A DNA stretch of 64,000 nt, from the NCBI GenBank assembly GCA_963819885.1, contig CAWFXV010000030.1, positions 310,001 to 374,000 of the forward strand, written 5' to 3'. The DNA is from JACVRX01 sp963819885 (lineage in GTDB: Bacteria > Actinomycetota > Actinomycetes > Jiangellales > Jiangellaceae). A program made the translations under genes and the position numbers. Position 1 is the first letter of the stretch; every line of letters starts with the position of its first letter. The notes under the pieces are model-generated. The model was not told where the DNA came from. It was given only the letters and a program-made list of their open reading frames with translations, and did no database searches. Positions 51,934 through 60,536 of this stretch are shown one piece after another.

Positions 51934-52355
51934 GCGAGCGAAGCGTCCAAGGTGATCGTCGTTCCGGTCAGCGCCTTGCTGACCGGGCAGTTCTGCTTGG
52001 CGTCCTCTGCGGCGGCCTGGAAGTCCTCAGCGCTAATGCCCGGCACGTCGCCACGAACGGTGATGTGGACCCCGGTGATACCGGTGCCCGGCTGGAACGT
52101 GACGTCGGCAGTGGTCTGCAGCGACGTCGGCGGGGTCCCCGCCTTGGCCAGCCCACCGGACAGCTGCATCGAATAGCACGACGAGTGGGCTGCCGCGATC
52201 AGCTCCTCCGGTGACGTTCGGCCGTTCGGCTCCTCCGCGCGGGACGCCCAGGTGACGTCGTAGGTGCCCAGCTTCGACGACTCCAGCGACACTTGGCCCG
52301 AGCCCTCGAACAACGAGCCCTGCCATTGAGTCGTGGCGGTGCGGGTGGTGGCCAT
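51930..52355 (-). CDS. OsmC-family peroxiredoxin (organic hydroperoxide resistance)
   Basis: A homodimeric thiol peroxidase fold. The first Cys lies in IAAAHSSCYSMQLSGGLAKAG and the second in AEDAKQNCPVSKALTG, with the conserved Arg/Glu partner region RAEEPNGRTSPEELI. This is the OsmC sub-type (Ohr has VCP instead of the CPVSKA end). Length 141. The ATG at 52355 has GGAGG seven bases upstream; an in-frame start at 52394 is disfavoured. Confidence 0.92.
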   Translation of the reverse strand: MATTRTATTQWQGSLFEGSGQVSLESSKLGTYDVTWASRAEEPNGRTSPEELIAAAHSSCYSMQLSGGLAKAGTPPTSLQTTADVTFQPGTGITGVHITVRGDVPGISAEDFQAAAEDAKQNCPVSKALTGTTITLDASLA

Positions 52356-52423
52356 GCCGGTTCCTCCAAGGTCGAACTGCCGATGTGTGCCCATCCTGCC
52401 CCTCCCCTAGCCGGCTTGCGAGA

Positions 52424-52835
52424 ATGAGCGGCGTGAGCGAGCAGGCCAAGGTGGAATCTGGGACCTTCTACGACGCCGTAGGCGGGCACGAGACGTTTCG
52501 GCGGCTGGTCCACCGGTTCTACCAGGGCGTGGCCGACGATCCGGTGCTGCGGCCGCTCTATCCAGGCGATGACCTCGGCTCCGGCCGAAGAGCGGCTGCG
52601 GATGTTCCTGGAGCAGTACTGGGGCGGTCCGACGACGTACTCCGAGCAGCGCGGGCATCCCCGGCTGCGGATGCGACATGCGCCGTTCAAGATCAATCCG
52701 GCGGCGCGCGAGCAATGGCTGCACCACATGCGGATCGCCGTCGAGTCTCTGCAACTCCCGGCGGAGCAGCACGCACTCTTGTGGGACTACCTGCAGCGTG
52801 CGGCGCATTCGATGGTCAACACGTTCGAAGACTGA
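52424..52835 (+). pseudogene. glbO: Truncated hemoglobin group II (GlbO), frameshifted
   Basis: The first frame starts MSGVSEQAKVESGTFYDAVGG and gives HETFRRLVHRFYQGVADDPVLRPLYPGDDLG. From about 52580 the protein continues in the next frame: PAEERLRMFLEQYWGGPTTYSEQRGHP, with proximal His in LRMRHAPFKI and the end LLWDYLQRAAHSMVNTFED. The expected junction DLGPAEERL needs removal of one T near 52581. Apart from this, all family residues are there (about 136 residues). GlbO binds O2 and interacts with lipids in mycobacteria. It precedes an alpha-glucosidase as in M. tuberculosis. Whether the frameshift is real needs reads. Confidence 0.85.
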
Positions 52836-52844
52836 CCGCACGCG

Positions 52845-52850
52845 TAGGCT
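52845..52850 (+). promoter_or_regulatory. -10 hexamer TAGGCT before the alpha-glucosidase
   Basis: TAGGCT (TANNNT), six bases, then the GTG at 52857. The transcript is probably leaderless, separate from glbO, whose stop is at 52835. Confidence 0.45.
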
Positions 52851-52856
52851 CGCCCG

Positions 52857-54530
52857 GTGACCCAGGGATTCACCAACAACCCCACCCAAGACCGGGCATG
52901 GTGGCGCGAAGCCGTCGTCTACCAGGTGTACATCCGTTCCTTCGCGGACGGGACCGGCGATGGTGTGGGCGATATCGCCGGCATCCGGTCACGGCTGCCC
53001 TATCTGCGCGACCTCGGCGTCGACGCGATTTGGATCACCCCGTGGTATCCGTCGCCAATGAACGATGGTGGGTACGACGTGGCCGACTACCGCGACATCG
53101 CGGCAGAGTTCGGCACGTTGGCAAGTGCCGACACGCTGATCCGCGAGTCGCATGCCCACGGGCTGCGGGTCATCATCGACGTCGTCCCGAACCACACGTC
53201 TCACCGGCACCGGTGGTTCGCGTCAGCGCTGGCGGCCAGACCTGGCTCGCCGGAACGGGACCGGTACCTGTTCCGGCCCGGCCGCGGGCCGAATGGCGAC
53301 CTTCCACCCAACAACTGGCGCAGCTTGTTCGGTGGGCCTGGTTGGACTCGCGTGACCGAGCGCGACGGCTCATCCGGCGATTGGTATCTGCATCTGTTCG
53401 ACGTGACCCAGCCGGACCTGAACTGGTCGAACCGCGACGTTCGCGACGAGTTCGTCGACGTCTTGCGGTTCTGGTTCGACCGCGGGATCGACGGCTTCCG
53501 GATCGACGTGGCGCACGGGCTGGTCAAGGACCCCGCCCTGCCCGACCTGCACTACGACGAGGAAACCGGGCACCCGGTGGGAACGCACGCCGCGGGCGCA
53601 CACCCCTTCAACGACCGCGACGACCTGCAGGAGATCTACCAGGAATGGCGGGCCGTGGCCGACACGTACAACCCGCCGCGGGTCTTCGTTGCCGAGGCCT
53701 GGGTCGACTCGCCGGAACGGCTGAAGCGATACGTGCATCCCGAGCGACTGCACCTGGCCTTCGACTTCGACTATCTGCAGGCGCCGTGGTCCGGGCCTGA
53801 TCTGAGGGCGACCATCGACTCCTCCCGTCGGTCGCGGGCACCGGTCGGGGCATCCAACTCATGGGTGTTGTCCAACCACGACGTCGAGCGCCACCTCACG
53901 CGGTACGGCCGCAAGCAGACCGCCACAAACCTCGGGGAGGACCCGTCGGCCGATCCGGCCGACGTCGACCTGGTACTGGGTACTCGCCGCGCCCGTGCGG
54001 CGATCATGCTCACCCTCGCCTTGCCGGGAGGTGCGTACGTGTACCAGGGCGAGGAGCTCGGTCTACCCCAGGTGCTGGACCTTCCAGCATCGGCCCTGCG
54101 GGACCCCATCTGGAAGCGCTCGGAACATACCCGGCGCGGGCGGGACGGCTGCCGGGTGCCGATTCCGTGGACCGTCCGCGGTCCGTCGTTCGGCTTCGGT
54201 GTCGACGGATCATGGCTGCCCCAGCCCCCTGCGTGGGGCGACCACTCGGTTCAGGTACAACGCGACGACCCGGACTCCATGCTCGAGCTCTATCGCCGGC
54301 TACTCCGGATGCGCCGCGAGCTTCCGGCGCTCGGTGAGGGCGACCTGACCTGGCTGTCCGACATCGGCCCCGACGTGCTCGCGTTCAGCCGGGAACCCGA
54401 GTTCGCCTGTGCGGTCAACCTCGGATCGGTTCCGATCGAGCTGCCTGAGCACTCCCGGGTGCTGGTCACCAGCGTTCCGCTCGTGGACGGGCAGCTGCCG
54501 ACCGACGCCGCTGCCTGGCTGGCCACCTGA
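52857..54530 (+). CDS. aglA: Alpha-glucosidase, GH13 (AglA-like)
   Basis: A GH13 exo-alpha-glucosidase/oligo-1,6-glucosidase: WWREAVVYQVYIRSFADGTGDGVGDI, region I VIIDVVPNHTSHRH, nucleophile Asp in DGFRIDVAHGLVKD, acid Glu in RVFVAEAWVDSPER and stabilising Asp in WVLSNHDVERHLTRYG. Length 557. It releases glucose from malto- or isomalto-oligosaccharides, including GlgX products. M. tuberculosis aglA follows glbO in the same way. The 3' end is near a convergent hypothetical gene (7-base gap). Confidence 0.92.
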   Translation: MTQGFTNNPTQDRAWWREAVVYQVYIRSFADGTGDGVGDIAGIRSRLPYLRDLGVDAIWITPWYPSPMNDGGYDVADYRDIAAEFGTLASADTLIRESHAHGLRVIIDVVPNHTSHRHRWFASALAARPGSPERDRYLFRPGRGPNGDLPPNNWRSLFGGPGWTRVTERDGSSGDWYLHLFDVTQPDLNWSNRDVRDEFVDVLRFWFDRGIDGFRIDVAHGLVKDPALPDLHYDEETGHPVGTHAAGAHPFNDRDDLQEIYQEWRAVADTYNPPRVFVAEAWVDSPERLKRYVHPERLHLAFDFDYLQAPWSGPDLRATIDSSRRSRAPVGASNSWVLSNHDVERHLTRYGRKQTATNLGEDPSADPADVDLVLGTRRARAAIMLTLALPGGAYVYQGEELGLPQVLDLPASALRDPIWKRSEHTRRGRDGCRVPIPWTVRGPSFGFGVDGSWLPQPPAWGDHSVQVQRDDPDSMLELYRRLLRMRRELPALGEGDLTWLSDIGPDVLAFSREPEFACAVNLGSVPIELPEHSRVLVTSVPLVDGQLPTDAAAWLAT

Positions 54531-54537
54531 ACTGCGT

Positions 54538-55173
54538 TCAGAGGGCGAACAACGCGAGGCCGCCGCGAGCCAGCACCGATCCGTGCGAAGCGTCGAGGCG
54601 CCACCACTGACCCATGGACCGGAGCACGACATCGCCGTCGCTGAGGAAGCCGTACGACTCCGCGGCGTGCGCGAGTCGCAGTGGCACACCTGGCGCCAGC
54701 TCGCGGGCCCAGATCTCGGCGGCCAGCGCCTCCAAGGCTGCTCTCCCTTCGCGCAAGGCCAGGCCGGCGGTCACCTCTGGGCCGCGGCGGCGGAACTCAT
54801 CCACACCTGCTGCCACCGCTCCGGCGACCTCAGGCCCAGCCAACCGGGCCCGCTGGGTCCATCCCGACCGCGGCGGCAAGCTACTAGTCCATCTCAACGC
54901 GGGCACGGCAGGCGGCAACTCCAGCTCTCCGTTCGCACCAACGGCCCGCGCCGCCAAGGTTCCTGCTTCGATGACGACGTCGGCGGACAGCGGCGCGGCC
55001 AAGGCGATGGCACGTAAGGCGAGAGCGTCGAAGGGCGTCTCGGCGAAGCAGCCGGCCACGTTGCCCTCGGCGACGATCCGAATCACCGCCTCCGGTTCGA
55101 ATCGGGCGACCCGGCGCGCGAACGTCGCGAGGTCAGACGCCGCCGCCGGGTGCTCGGGCACCAGCTGCGTCAT
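54538..55173 (-). CDS. Conserved hypothetical protein (Rv2474c-like position)
   Basis: 211 residues, Ala/Leu-rich and mostly alpha/beta, with no recognised motif: FARRVARFEPEAVIRIVAEGN, FDALALRAIALAAPL, VPALRWTSSLPPRSGW, then YGFLSDGDVVLRSMGQWWRLD near the end. I could not assign a fold. The ATG at 55173 overlaps the thioesterase stop (ATGA), so the two are translationally coupled. In M. tuberculosis a hypothetical gene also follows the thioesterase gene at this place. Confidence 0.72.
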   Translation of the reverse strand: MTQLVPEHPAAASDLATFARRVARFEPEAVIRIVAEGNVAGCFAETPFDALALRAIALAAPLSADVVIEAGTLAARAVGANGELELPPAVPALRWTSSLPPRSGWTQRARLAGPEVAGAVAAGVDEFRRRGPEVTAGLALREGRAALEALAAEIWARELAPGVPLRLAHAAESYGFLSDGDVVLRSMGQWWRLDASHGSVLARGGLALFAL

Positions 55174-56084
55174 GGTTCGAGGAACTTCGCCAGCGCCACG
55201 CGCTCGGCCTCGGTCAGTGCCCGCGGCCGGTGCTCGGCGACGTCGAAAGCGACCAGCGCGCCCGTCGCGCGGACATAGACCGCGTCGTCGTCGGACACCT
55301 CGTACGCGACGTCGAACGACGAGGTGCCGATCCGAGTCACCCAGAGGAGGACGCGAAGCGGGTCGATCCGGAACGACACAGGCCGCAGGTAATCCAACGA
55401 CTGGTGCGCGACCACCGAGCCCTCGTGGGTATCCAGCGCGTCGGCGAGATAACGATGGGCGAAGTCGACCCTGGCCTCTTGCAAATACTCCGCGAACGTG
55501 ACGTTGTTGACGTGGCCGTAGCTGTCGAGGTCGTCGAAGCGGACAGCGCATTCGTACACGTGGCGCATTGTCGACGGTCGCACTCGGACCCTCGCTCGCC
55601 CCTCGCTCGGGCTCCTCGTTGCTCCATATGCGGCCCGCCCCGGGATCGGCCCGCCGCGCTCCAGAAAACTCTCGAGCACCTCCCGCTCCCTCGGCGCGAT
55701 CCGGCGGATGTGCTCGTCGCCGAGGTCATAAGGCACCAGGATCGACGCGGCGACCGCGTAGACCGTCCGCGACCCGTCCGGTTCGATGTCGAGCACCTCG
55801 TAGCCGAGCGCGAAGGACGCCGCCCGCACCTCGGTCACCCAGGTCTCCACCCGGACCGGGGTGGGCCGGAAGTGCAGCGGCGCGCGGTAGCCGATCTCGT
55901 GCCGGCGGACGACGACGCCGCGAGCCAGCTGTTCAGCGCCCTGCTCCGGGGCGTGGACGAAGAGCATGTCGACCCTGGCTTCTTGCAGGTAGCGCAGGTA
56001 GACGACGTTGTTGACGTGGCCGAACGCGTCCATGTCCGCCCACCGCAGCGGAACGGACGACACATGGCGCGGCACGCGGAACAT
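55170..56084 (-). CDS. Acyl-CoA thioesterase, two hotdog domains
   Basis: Two 4HBT-type domains in one chain. The first (residues about 5-130) shows LRWADMDAFGHVNNVVYLRYLQEARVDML, the second (about 170-300) VRFDDLDSYGHVNNVTFAEYLQEARVDF. Both contain the catalytic D-x-x-G-H-V-N-N motif, so both sites may be active. The linker is Arg-rich and could be flexible. I chose the ATG at 56084 (304 residues); a GTG at 56108 is possible. It releases free CoA and acid from acyl-CoA in the cytosol; substrate range unknown. Confidence 0.9.
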   Translation of the reverse strand: MFRVPRHVSSVPLRWADMDAFGHVNNVVYLRYLQEARVDMLFVHAPEQGAEQLARGVVVRRHEIGYRAPLHFRPTPVRVETWVTEVRAASFALGYEVLDIEPDGSRTVYAVAASILVPYDLGDEHIRRIAPREREVLESFLERGGPIPGRAAYGATRSPSEGRARVRVRPSTMRHVYECAVRFDDLDSYGHVNNVTFAEYLQEARVDFAHRYLADALDTHEGSVVAHQSLDYLRPVSFRIDPLRVLLWVTRIGTSSFDVAYEVSDDDAVYVRATGALVAFDVAEHRPRALTEAERVALAKFLEP

Positions 56085-56158
56085 ACTGCCGGGTCGCGTC
56101 GGCCGCACCTAGTCCGCGACCATGATGAGCGAGACCGAACGATATGAGGAGGGCACCC

Positions 56159-57511
56159 GTGGCAGTACCCGGTGCAAAAGAGCTCGAGGACGCCGAGGCG
56201 ACCCTGGGGCAGGACGGCTATGACGTCGTACGGGTTGGCTACTGCGATGTCATCGGCAGCGAACGTGGCCGTGATGTCCTTGTCAACGGCTTCGCCCGAA
56301 CAGTCGAGGATGGCGTCGCCTTCTGCCGGTCGGTCTACGCCACGACGCCGACGGGTGACACCGTTCCAATCAAAGGCGGCCTGGAGGAAGGCCTACCCGA
56401 CGTCATCGCCTTTCCGGACTTGTCCACGATCAAACCTCTCCCCTGGGAGCCCGGCGTCGCGCATTGCATCGCAGATGTATACGACCCGGACGGGATGCCA
56501 TCCCCACTGAGCCCTCGAAACGTTCTCAAGCGCGTTGTCGAGCGCTTCGGGACACTCGACATGAGCCCGGTGGCCGGGCCGGAATTGGAGTTCTACCTCC
56601 TCGAGCGCGACGACCAGGCGCCCACGGGCTGGCGCCGGTATGGCGAGGCATCCGGCAACGTCTACGTCACTGGCCGCAGGGGAGACCCCGACAACGTGCT
56701 ACTTCGCTCGCTACGCCAGCTGGGGGGATACGGCCTGGATGTCGTGACCGCCAATCACGAATACAGCAGCGGGCAGTTCGAGATCAACCTGTGGCATTCC
56801 GAGGCGCTCGACGCGGCGGATCGTGCGTTCCGCTTCAAATCGGCGGTCAAGGAGCTGGCCCGCCAGGAGGGCAAGCATGCGACGTTCATGGGCAAACCGT
56901 TCAACGACGAGGGCGGCTCCGGGTTCCACATCCACTTCTCGACGTGGACCGATGACGGCGTACCGATGTTCGATGACCCCGACGACGAGCTCGGACTGTC
57001 CAGCACGGCCCGGTCGGCCATCGCCGGGGTACTCGCTCACGCCCCCGCTCTGGCCGCGGTCCTCAACCCGACGATCAACTCCTACAAGCGGCTGGGGCCC
57101 GATTCGTTTGCACCCTGGCTCGCCGATTGGGGCATGGACAATCGCAGCGCAATGATCCGCGTTCCACCCGAGCGAGGCCGCGCGTCGCGGATGGAGTTCC
57201 GCCTCGGTGACGCCTCGGCCAACCCCTACCTCGCCATCGGTGGGCTGCTCGGCGCCGCATTCCTCGGAATCGAGGACAAGCTCCAGCCGCCCGACCCGCT
57301 CGAGGGCTACGGCTACAACCCGGAGAAGGCAGCGAGGCTGCCGGCCAGTTTGGGTATTGCCCTGGAGGCCCTCGAGGCCGATACCGAAATCACCGAAATC
57401 CTCGGCCCGGAGTTCGTCGAGATGTTCCTCACCTACAAGCGAAATGAACTCGAGCGTTTCTCGCACTGGGTGACCGACTGGGAATTCCGCGAGTACGCCT
57501 ACCACCTCTGA
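56159..57511 (+). CDS. Glutamine synthetase-like gamma-glutamyl ligase
   Basis: A GS catalytic domain of the GlnA3/4 or PuuA type: VRVGYCDVIGSERGRDV near the start, GPELEFYLLE (metal Glu), ANHEYSSGQFEINLWHSEALDAAD, MGKPFNDEGGSGFHIHFSTW (metal Glu/His), NSYKRLGPDSFAPW and MEFRLGDASANPYLAIGG. It lacks the regulatory adenylylation Tyr segment of true GlnA. Such enzymes gamma-glutamylate amines for catabolism. The GTG at 56159 is chosen because AGGAGGG sits six bases upstream (450 residues); an ATG lies at 56144. A P450 follows after 10 bases, so both are likely part of one amine or aromatic degradation step. The amine is unknown. Confidence 0.87.
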   Translation: MAVPGAKELEDAEATLGQDGYDVVRVGYCDVIGSERGRDVLVNGFARTVEDGVAFCRSVYATTPTGDTVPIKGGLEEGLPDVIAFPDLSTIKPLPWEPGVAHCIADVYDPDGMPSPLSPRNVLKRVVERFGTLDMSPVAGPELEFYLLERDDQAPTGWRRYGEASGNVYVTGRRGDPDNVLLRSLRQLGGYGLDVVTANHEYSSGQFEINLWHSEALDAADRAFRFKSAVKELARQEGKHATFMGKPFNDEGGSGFHIHFSTWTDDGVPMFDDPDDELGLSSTARSAIAGVLAHAPALAAVLNPTINSYKRLGPDSFAPWLADWGMDNRSAMIRVPPERGRASRMEFRLGDASANPYLAIGGLLGAAFLGIEDKLQPPDPLEGYGYNPEKAARLPASLGIALEALEADTEITEILGPEFVEMFLTYKRNELERFSHWVTDWEFREYAYHL

Positions 57512-57521
57512 GGAGCCGGAC

Positions 57522-58781
57522 GTGCCGCCAACCCCCGTGCCGCTGTCTCAGGTCGACCTGACCAACCTCGACACGTTTGCGCGCAACGAGGCGTGGGGCC
57601 AGTTCGACACGCTGCGCGGCGAGGCACCGGTCTTTTGGAACCCCGAGCCGCCCCCCAACTCGGGATTCTGGGCCATCACCCGCCATGCCGACATCACCGC
57701 GATCGACAAAGACCCCGAGACCTTTACCTCGACGAAGTACGTCAACCTGGAGGAACTCGACGCGGAGTACATGGATCTCCGGCGGTCGATGCTGGAGACC
57801 GACGGGGCGCGCCACCAGGCGTTGCGCAAGTTGTTGCTGCGCGATTTCGGCAGCCGGATGCTTCAACAGTACGAAGGCTTCCTGCGCGACCTGACCCGAG
57901 TCACGGTCGACGCTGCCCTGGGGCAGGAAGAGTTCGACTTCGTCACCGAGATAGCCGCCGAAGTGCCCATCCGCGTTTTGACGCGGCTACTCGGTGTCCC
58001 GGAAGACAACACCGAGCGGCTTATCGACTGGGGCGACCAGATCATCGCCAACACCGATCCCGACTATGCCTCGGTCCCGCTCGATACCCCGGAAAGCGAC
58101 CGATTCAAGCACCTGCCGTTCCGATCGCCAGCATCCATCGACGTGTTCGCATACGGTCGCCAGCTAGCTGCAGAACGCCGTGGCGGCGCGGGTGAGGACC
58201 TCATCAGCAAGCTGGTCAACAGCGTTCCCACGGACGGGAAGGCCCTGACGGCGACCGACTTCGACAACTACTTCCTGCTGCTCGTCGTCGCCGGGAACGA
58301 GACCACCCGCCATGCCATCAGTCACGCCATGCTGGCGCTGATCGAGAACCCCGATCAAATGGCCTACCTGCAGGCCCATCCGGACAAGGTGCGAATCGCC
58401 GTCGAGGAGGTGCTGCGCTGGGCGTCCCCGGTCTACCACTTCCGCCGCACGGCCACCCGCGACGTCGAACTGCACGGTACGAAGATCAGCGAAGGCGACA
58501 AGGTGGTCATGTGGTTCGCCTCCGGCAACCGCGATGAGGAGGTCTTCCAGCACCCCTACACCTTCGACGTCGCCCGATACCCCAGGAATCACCTCACCTT
58601 TGGAACCGGTCCACACGGCTGCCTCGGCGGTCAACTCGCCCGAATGGAGATCCGCATCCTGTTCGAGACGCTTCTTCCAAGGCTCGAGTCGATCGAGGTC
58701 GCCGGCGAGGTGAAGCGGATCCGCAGCAATTTCGTGAACGGCCTCAAGGAGTTCCCGGTGCGGGTGACAGTCCGCCACTGA
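57522..58781 (+). CDS. Cytochrome P450
   Basis: A complete soluble bacterial P450 of 419 residues. The I-helix is AGNETTRHAISHAM, with the Thr of the oxygen-activating pair. The ExxR motif is EEVLRWASPVYHFRRTA, and heme Cys is in FGTGPHGCLGGQLARMEI. The sequence pattern (YHFRRTATRDVELHG; FASGNRDEEVF) suits the actinobacterial CYP families that hydroxylate terpenoids, sterols or aromatics; I cannot assign the family number. It needs ferredoxin and reductase from elsewhere. GTG start at 57522. It converges with the FAH-family gene, four bases away. Neighbour enzymes suggest it prepares an aromatic or amine substrate. Confidence 0.93.
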   Translation: MPPTPVPLSQVDLTNLDTFARNEAWGQFDTLRGEAPVFWNPEPPPNSGFWAITRHADITAIDKDPETFTSTKYVNLEELDAEYMDLRRSMLETDGARHQALRKLLLRDFGSRMLQQYEGFLRDLTRVTVDAALGQEEFDFVTEIAAEVPIRVLTRLLGVPEDNTERLIDWGDQIIANTDPDYASVPLDTPESDRFKHLPFRSPASIDVFAYGRQLAAERRGGAGEDLISKLVNSVPTDGKALTATDFDNYFLLLVVAGNETTRHAISHAMLALIENPDQMAYLQAHPDKVRIAVEEVLRWASPVYHFRRTATRDVELHGTKISEGDKVVMWFASGNRDEEVFQHPYTFDVARYPRNHLTFGTGPHGCLGGQLARMEIRILFETLLPRLESIEVAGEVKRIRSNFVNGLKEFPVRVTVRH

Positions 58782-58785
58782 GCCG

Positions 58786-59628
58786 TCAACGAGGAGCGCG
58801 TACCCCGCGGAACTCCCAGTCTCCGCCCTTGGCGGTGGACAGCACTTCATTGCTCTCCGAGGGCTGCGCACCGCAGTCGTCCCGGATCGGCACCGGGCCG
58901 GAGACGATGTGGTTGGTCAGCCGACCCAAGCCTTCCACCTCGACCTCGACGACATCGCCAGGATGGACCGTTCGGGAGTTGGCCGGAGTGCCGGAAAGGA
59001 GCACGTCACCCGGGTAGAGCGTGATCGTCCGGGCGATGTCCGCGATGAGGTAGTGCATATCCCATTGCATCTCGTCGGTACTCGCCTCTTGCCTCACCTC
59101 TGCGTTGACGCTCGTCCGCAGGACCTTGCCATGGAAGTCCCAGTCGTCGACGAGCCCTGGGCCGAGCGGGCAGAGGGTGTCCGAGCCCTTGACCCGAAGC
59201 ATCGAACCGGCGTCGGTGTCGCGGAAATCGTGCAGGCCGAAGTCGTTGCCGATGGTGTAGCCGGCGATGTAGTGCCCGGCCTCCTCCGGCGAGACATTGC
59301 GGCAGGTCCGGCCCATGACGATGGCAATCTCGCCCTCGTAGTTGAGCCAGTGGCACCGCTCAGGTCTGACGACGGCGCCTCGATGGGCGTTCAACGACGA
59401 GGTGGGCTTGTGGAAATACGTGGGCGCCGGCGGCAGGGTCGTCTGGAACTCCTCGACCCTGCTGCGGTAGTTGAGGTGGACCGCGACGATCTTCGTCGGT
59501 ACGACGGGAGGCAGGTGCACCGCCTCGTCGATGCCCACGACGCGGCCGTCAGCCGCCCGCAGCAGGCTGCCGTCCCGGACGACCTCGACCGTAGCGCCGT
59601 CGAGCAGTATCCGCCGATACTCGGTCAT
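58786..59628 (-). CDS. Fumarylacetoacetate hydrolase-family protein (HpaG/HpcE-like)
   Basis: A FAH fold with metal residues: VPTKIVAVHLNYRSRVEEF, PTYFHKPTSSLNAHRGAV, NYEGEIAIVMGRTCRNV, the metal Glu/Asp region FRDTDAGSMLRVKGSDT, and the end GDVLLSGTPANSRTVHPGD. Such proteins act as decarboxylases or isomerases in the homoprotocatechuate meta-pathway (HpaG) or hydrolyse acylpyruvates. Length 280. The ATG at 59628 overlaps the dioxygenase stop. Its place after the dioxygenase and dehydrogenase genes supports a role in ring-cleavage product metabolism. Confidence 0.9.
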   Translation of the reverse strand: MTEYRRILLDGATVEVVRDGSLLRAADGRVVGIDEAVHLPPVVPTKIVAVHLNYRSRVEEFQTTLPPAPTYFHKPTSSLNAHRGAVVRPERCHWLNYEGEIAIVMGRTCRNVSPEEAGHYIAGYTIGNDFGLHDFRDTDAGSMLRVKGSDTLCPLGPGLVDDWDFHGKVLRTSVNAEVRQEASTDEMQWDMHYLIADIARTITLYPGDVLLSGTPANSRTVHPGDVVEVEVEGLGRLTNHIVSGPVPIRDDCGAQPSESNEVLSTAKGGDWEFRGVRAPR

Positions 59629-60536
59629 GCCGGCTCGAGCTGGGTACGGCGGGGCCGGGGGAAGCCGTCTTCGGGCCGGTCGAACCACAGGTGCACCTGG
59701 CCCGTGCCGACGGAGTTCTCGTATTCGCCGTACTGCCGCGACGGCGAGGTGTTGTCTCCTTCGCCCAGCACGCCGGCCATCATCAGGTAGTGACCGAAGC
59801 GCGCTTCGGGCTTGAACCGGTAGAACTCCGTCATCGTCTCCAGCACCCGCGCGTGGTCGCCCTTGCTGAACCAGCCGATCCGTTCGGCGTCGGCGGCGGC
59901 CGCCTCGGGAGTGAATATGTGTTCGACGCCGGCGGCCTCGTGGTCGCGGAGCTGCCGCAGCGGCCAGAAGGTGTGGCTCAACGCGCCGGATGCGATGAGC
60001 ACGACCTTGCGGTCGCTTTCGGCGATGGCGTCACCCACCGCCCGGCCCAGGCGAAGGTTGTCCTCGGTGTCGGCGGTCTGGCACACCCCGATGGAGACCC
60101 ACCGTTTCTTCGGCAGGCCCTGCCCGAGGAACTCCCAGAGATTGGTCGTCGCGTAGAAGATCGGCAGATGCTCGTCGTCGATCGCCGTGATCCAGGTACC
60201 GTGCTGGTCCGCCCTGGCGGCGATGAGGCGGGCCAGTTCGGGGTCGCCGCGGAAGTCGTACGGCCGGTGGTGCATCCCGCGCGGCAACTCCTCCGACGTG
60301 AACAGCCCCGCCCGGCGCACATGGGCCGTCACGACGAACTCGACGGTTGTCGCCCAATGCGAGTCGAACACCACGACGGTGTCGTAGTCGAGGGTCTCGA
60401 AGACGTCGCGGCGCAGCTGCTGCAACCCGGAAACCAAGGTGGTGTCTTGACCGTTGTTGAGCTCCCGGCGGGTTGCCTCGGGCAGCACGATCGTCGGGAC
60501 GTGCGCGAGCAGGCCCGCGCCGACCACCTCGCCCAT
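59625..60536 (-). CDS. Extradiol dioxygenase, LigB type, HpaD-like (3,4-dihydroxyphenylacetate 2,3-dioxygenase)
   Basis: A class III (LigB) extradiol dioxygenase of 303 residues. The first metal His is in LLAHVPTIVLPEATRREL, then TVVVFDSHWATTVEFVV (second His), ELPRGMHHRPYDFRGDPELARLIA, IASGALSHTFWPLRQL, and the final Glu-bearing segment DHARVLETMTEFYRF. The pattern resembles HpaD of the homoprotocatechuate route, which opens the ring of 3,4-dihydroxyphenylacetate. The ATG at 60536 overlaps the dehydrogenase stop. Close homologues act on related catechols too, so the exact substrate is inferred. Confidence 0.87.
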   Translation of the reverse strand: MGEVVGAGLLAHVPTIVLPEATRRELNNGQDTTLVSGLQQLRRDVFETLDYDTVVVFDSHWATTVEFVVTAHVRRAGLFTSEELPRGMHHRPYDFRGDPELARLIAARADQHGTWITAIDDEHLPIFYATTNLWEFLGQGLPKKRWVSIGVCQTADTEDNLRLGRAVGDAIAESDRKVVLIASGALSHTFWPLRQLRDHEAAGVEHIFTPEAAAADAERIGWFSKGDHARVLETMTEFYRFKPEARFGHYLMMAGVLGEGDNTSPSRQYGEYENSVGTGQVHLWFDRPEDGFPRPRRTQLEPA

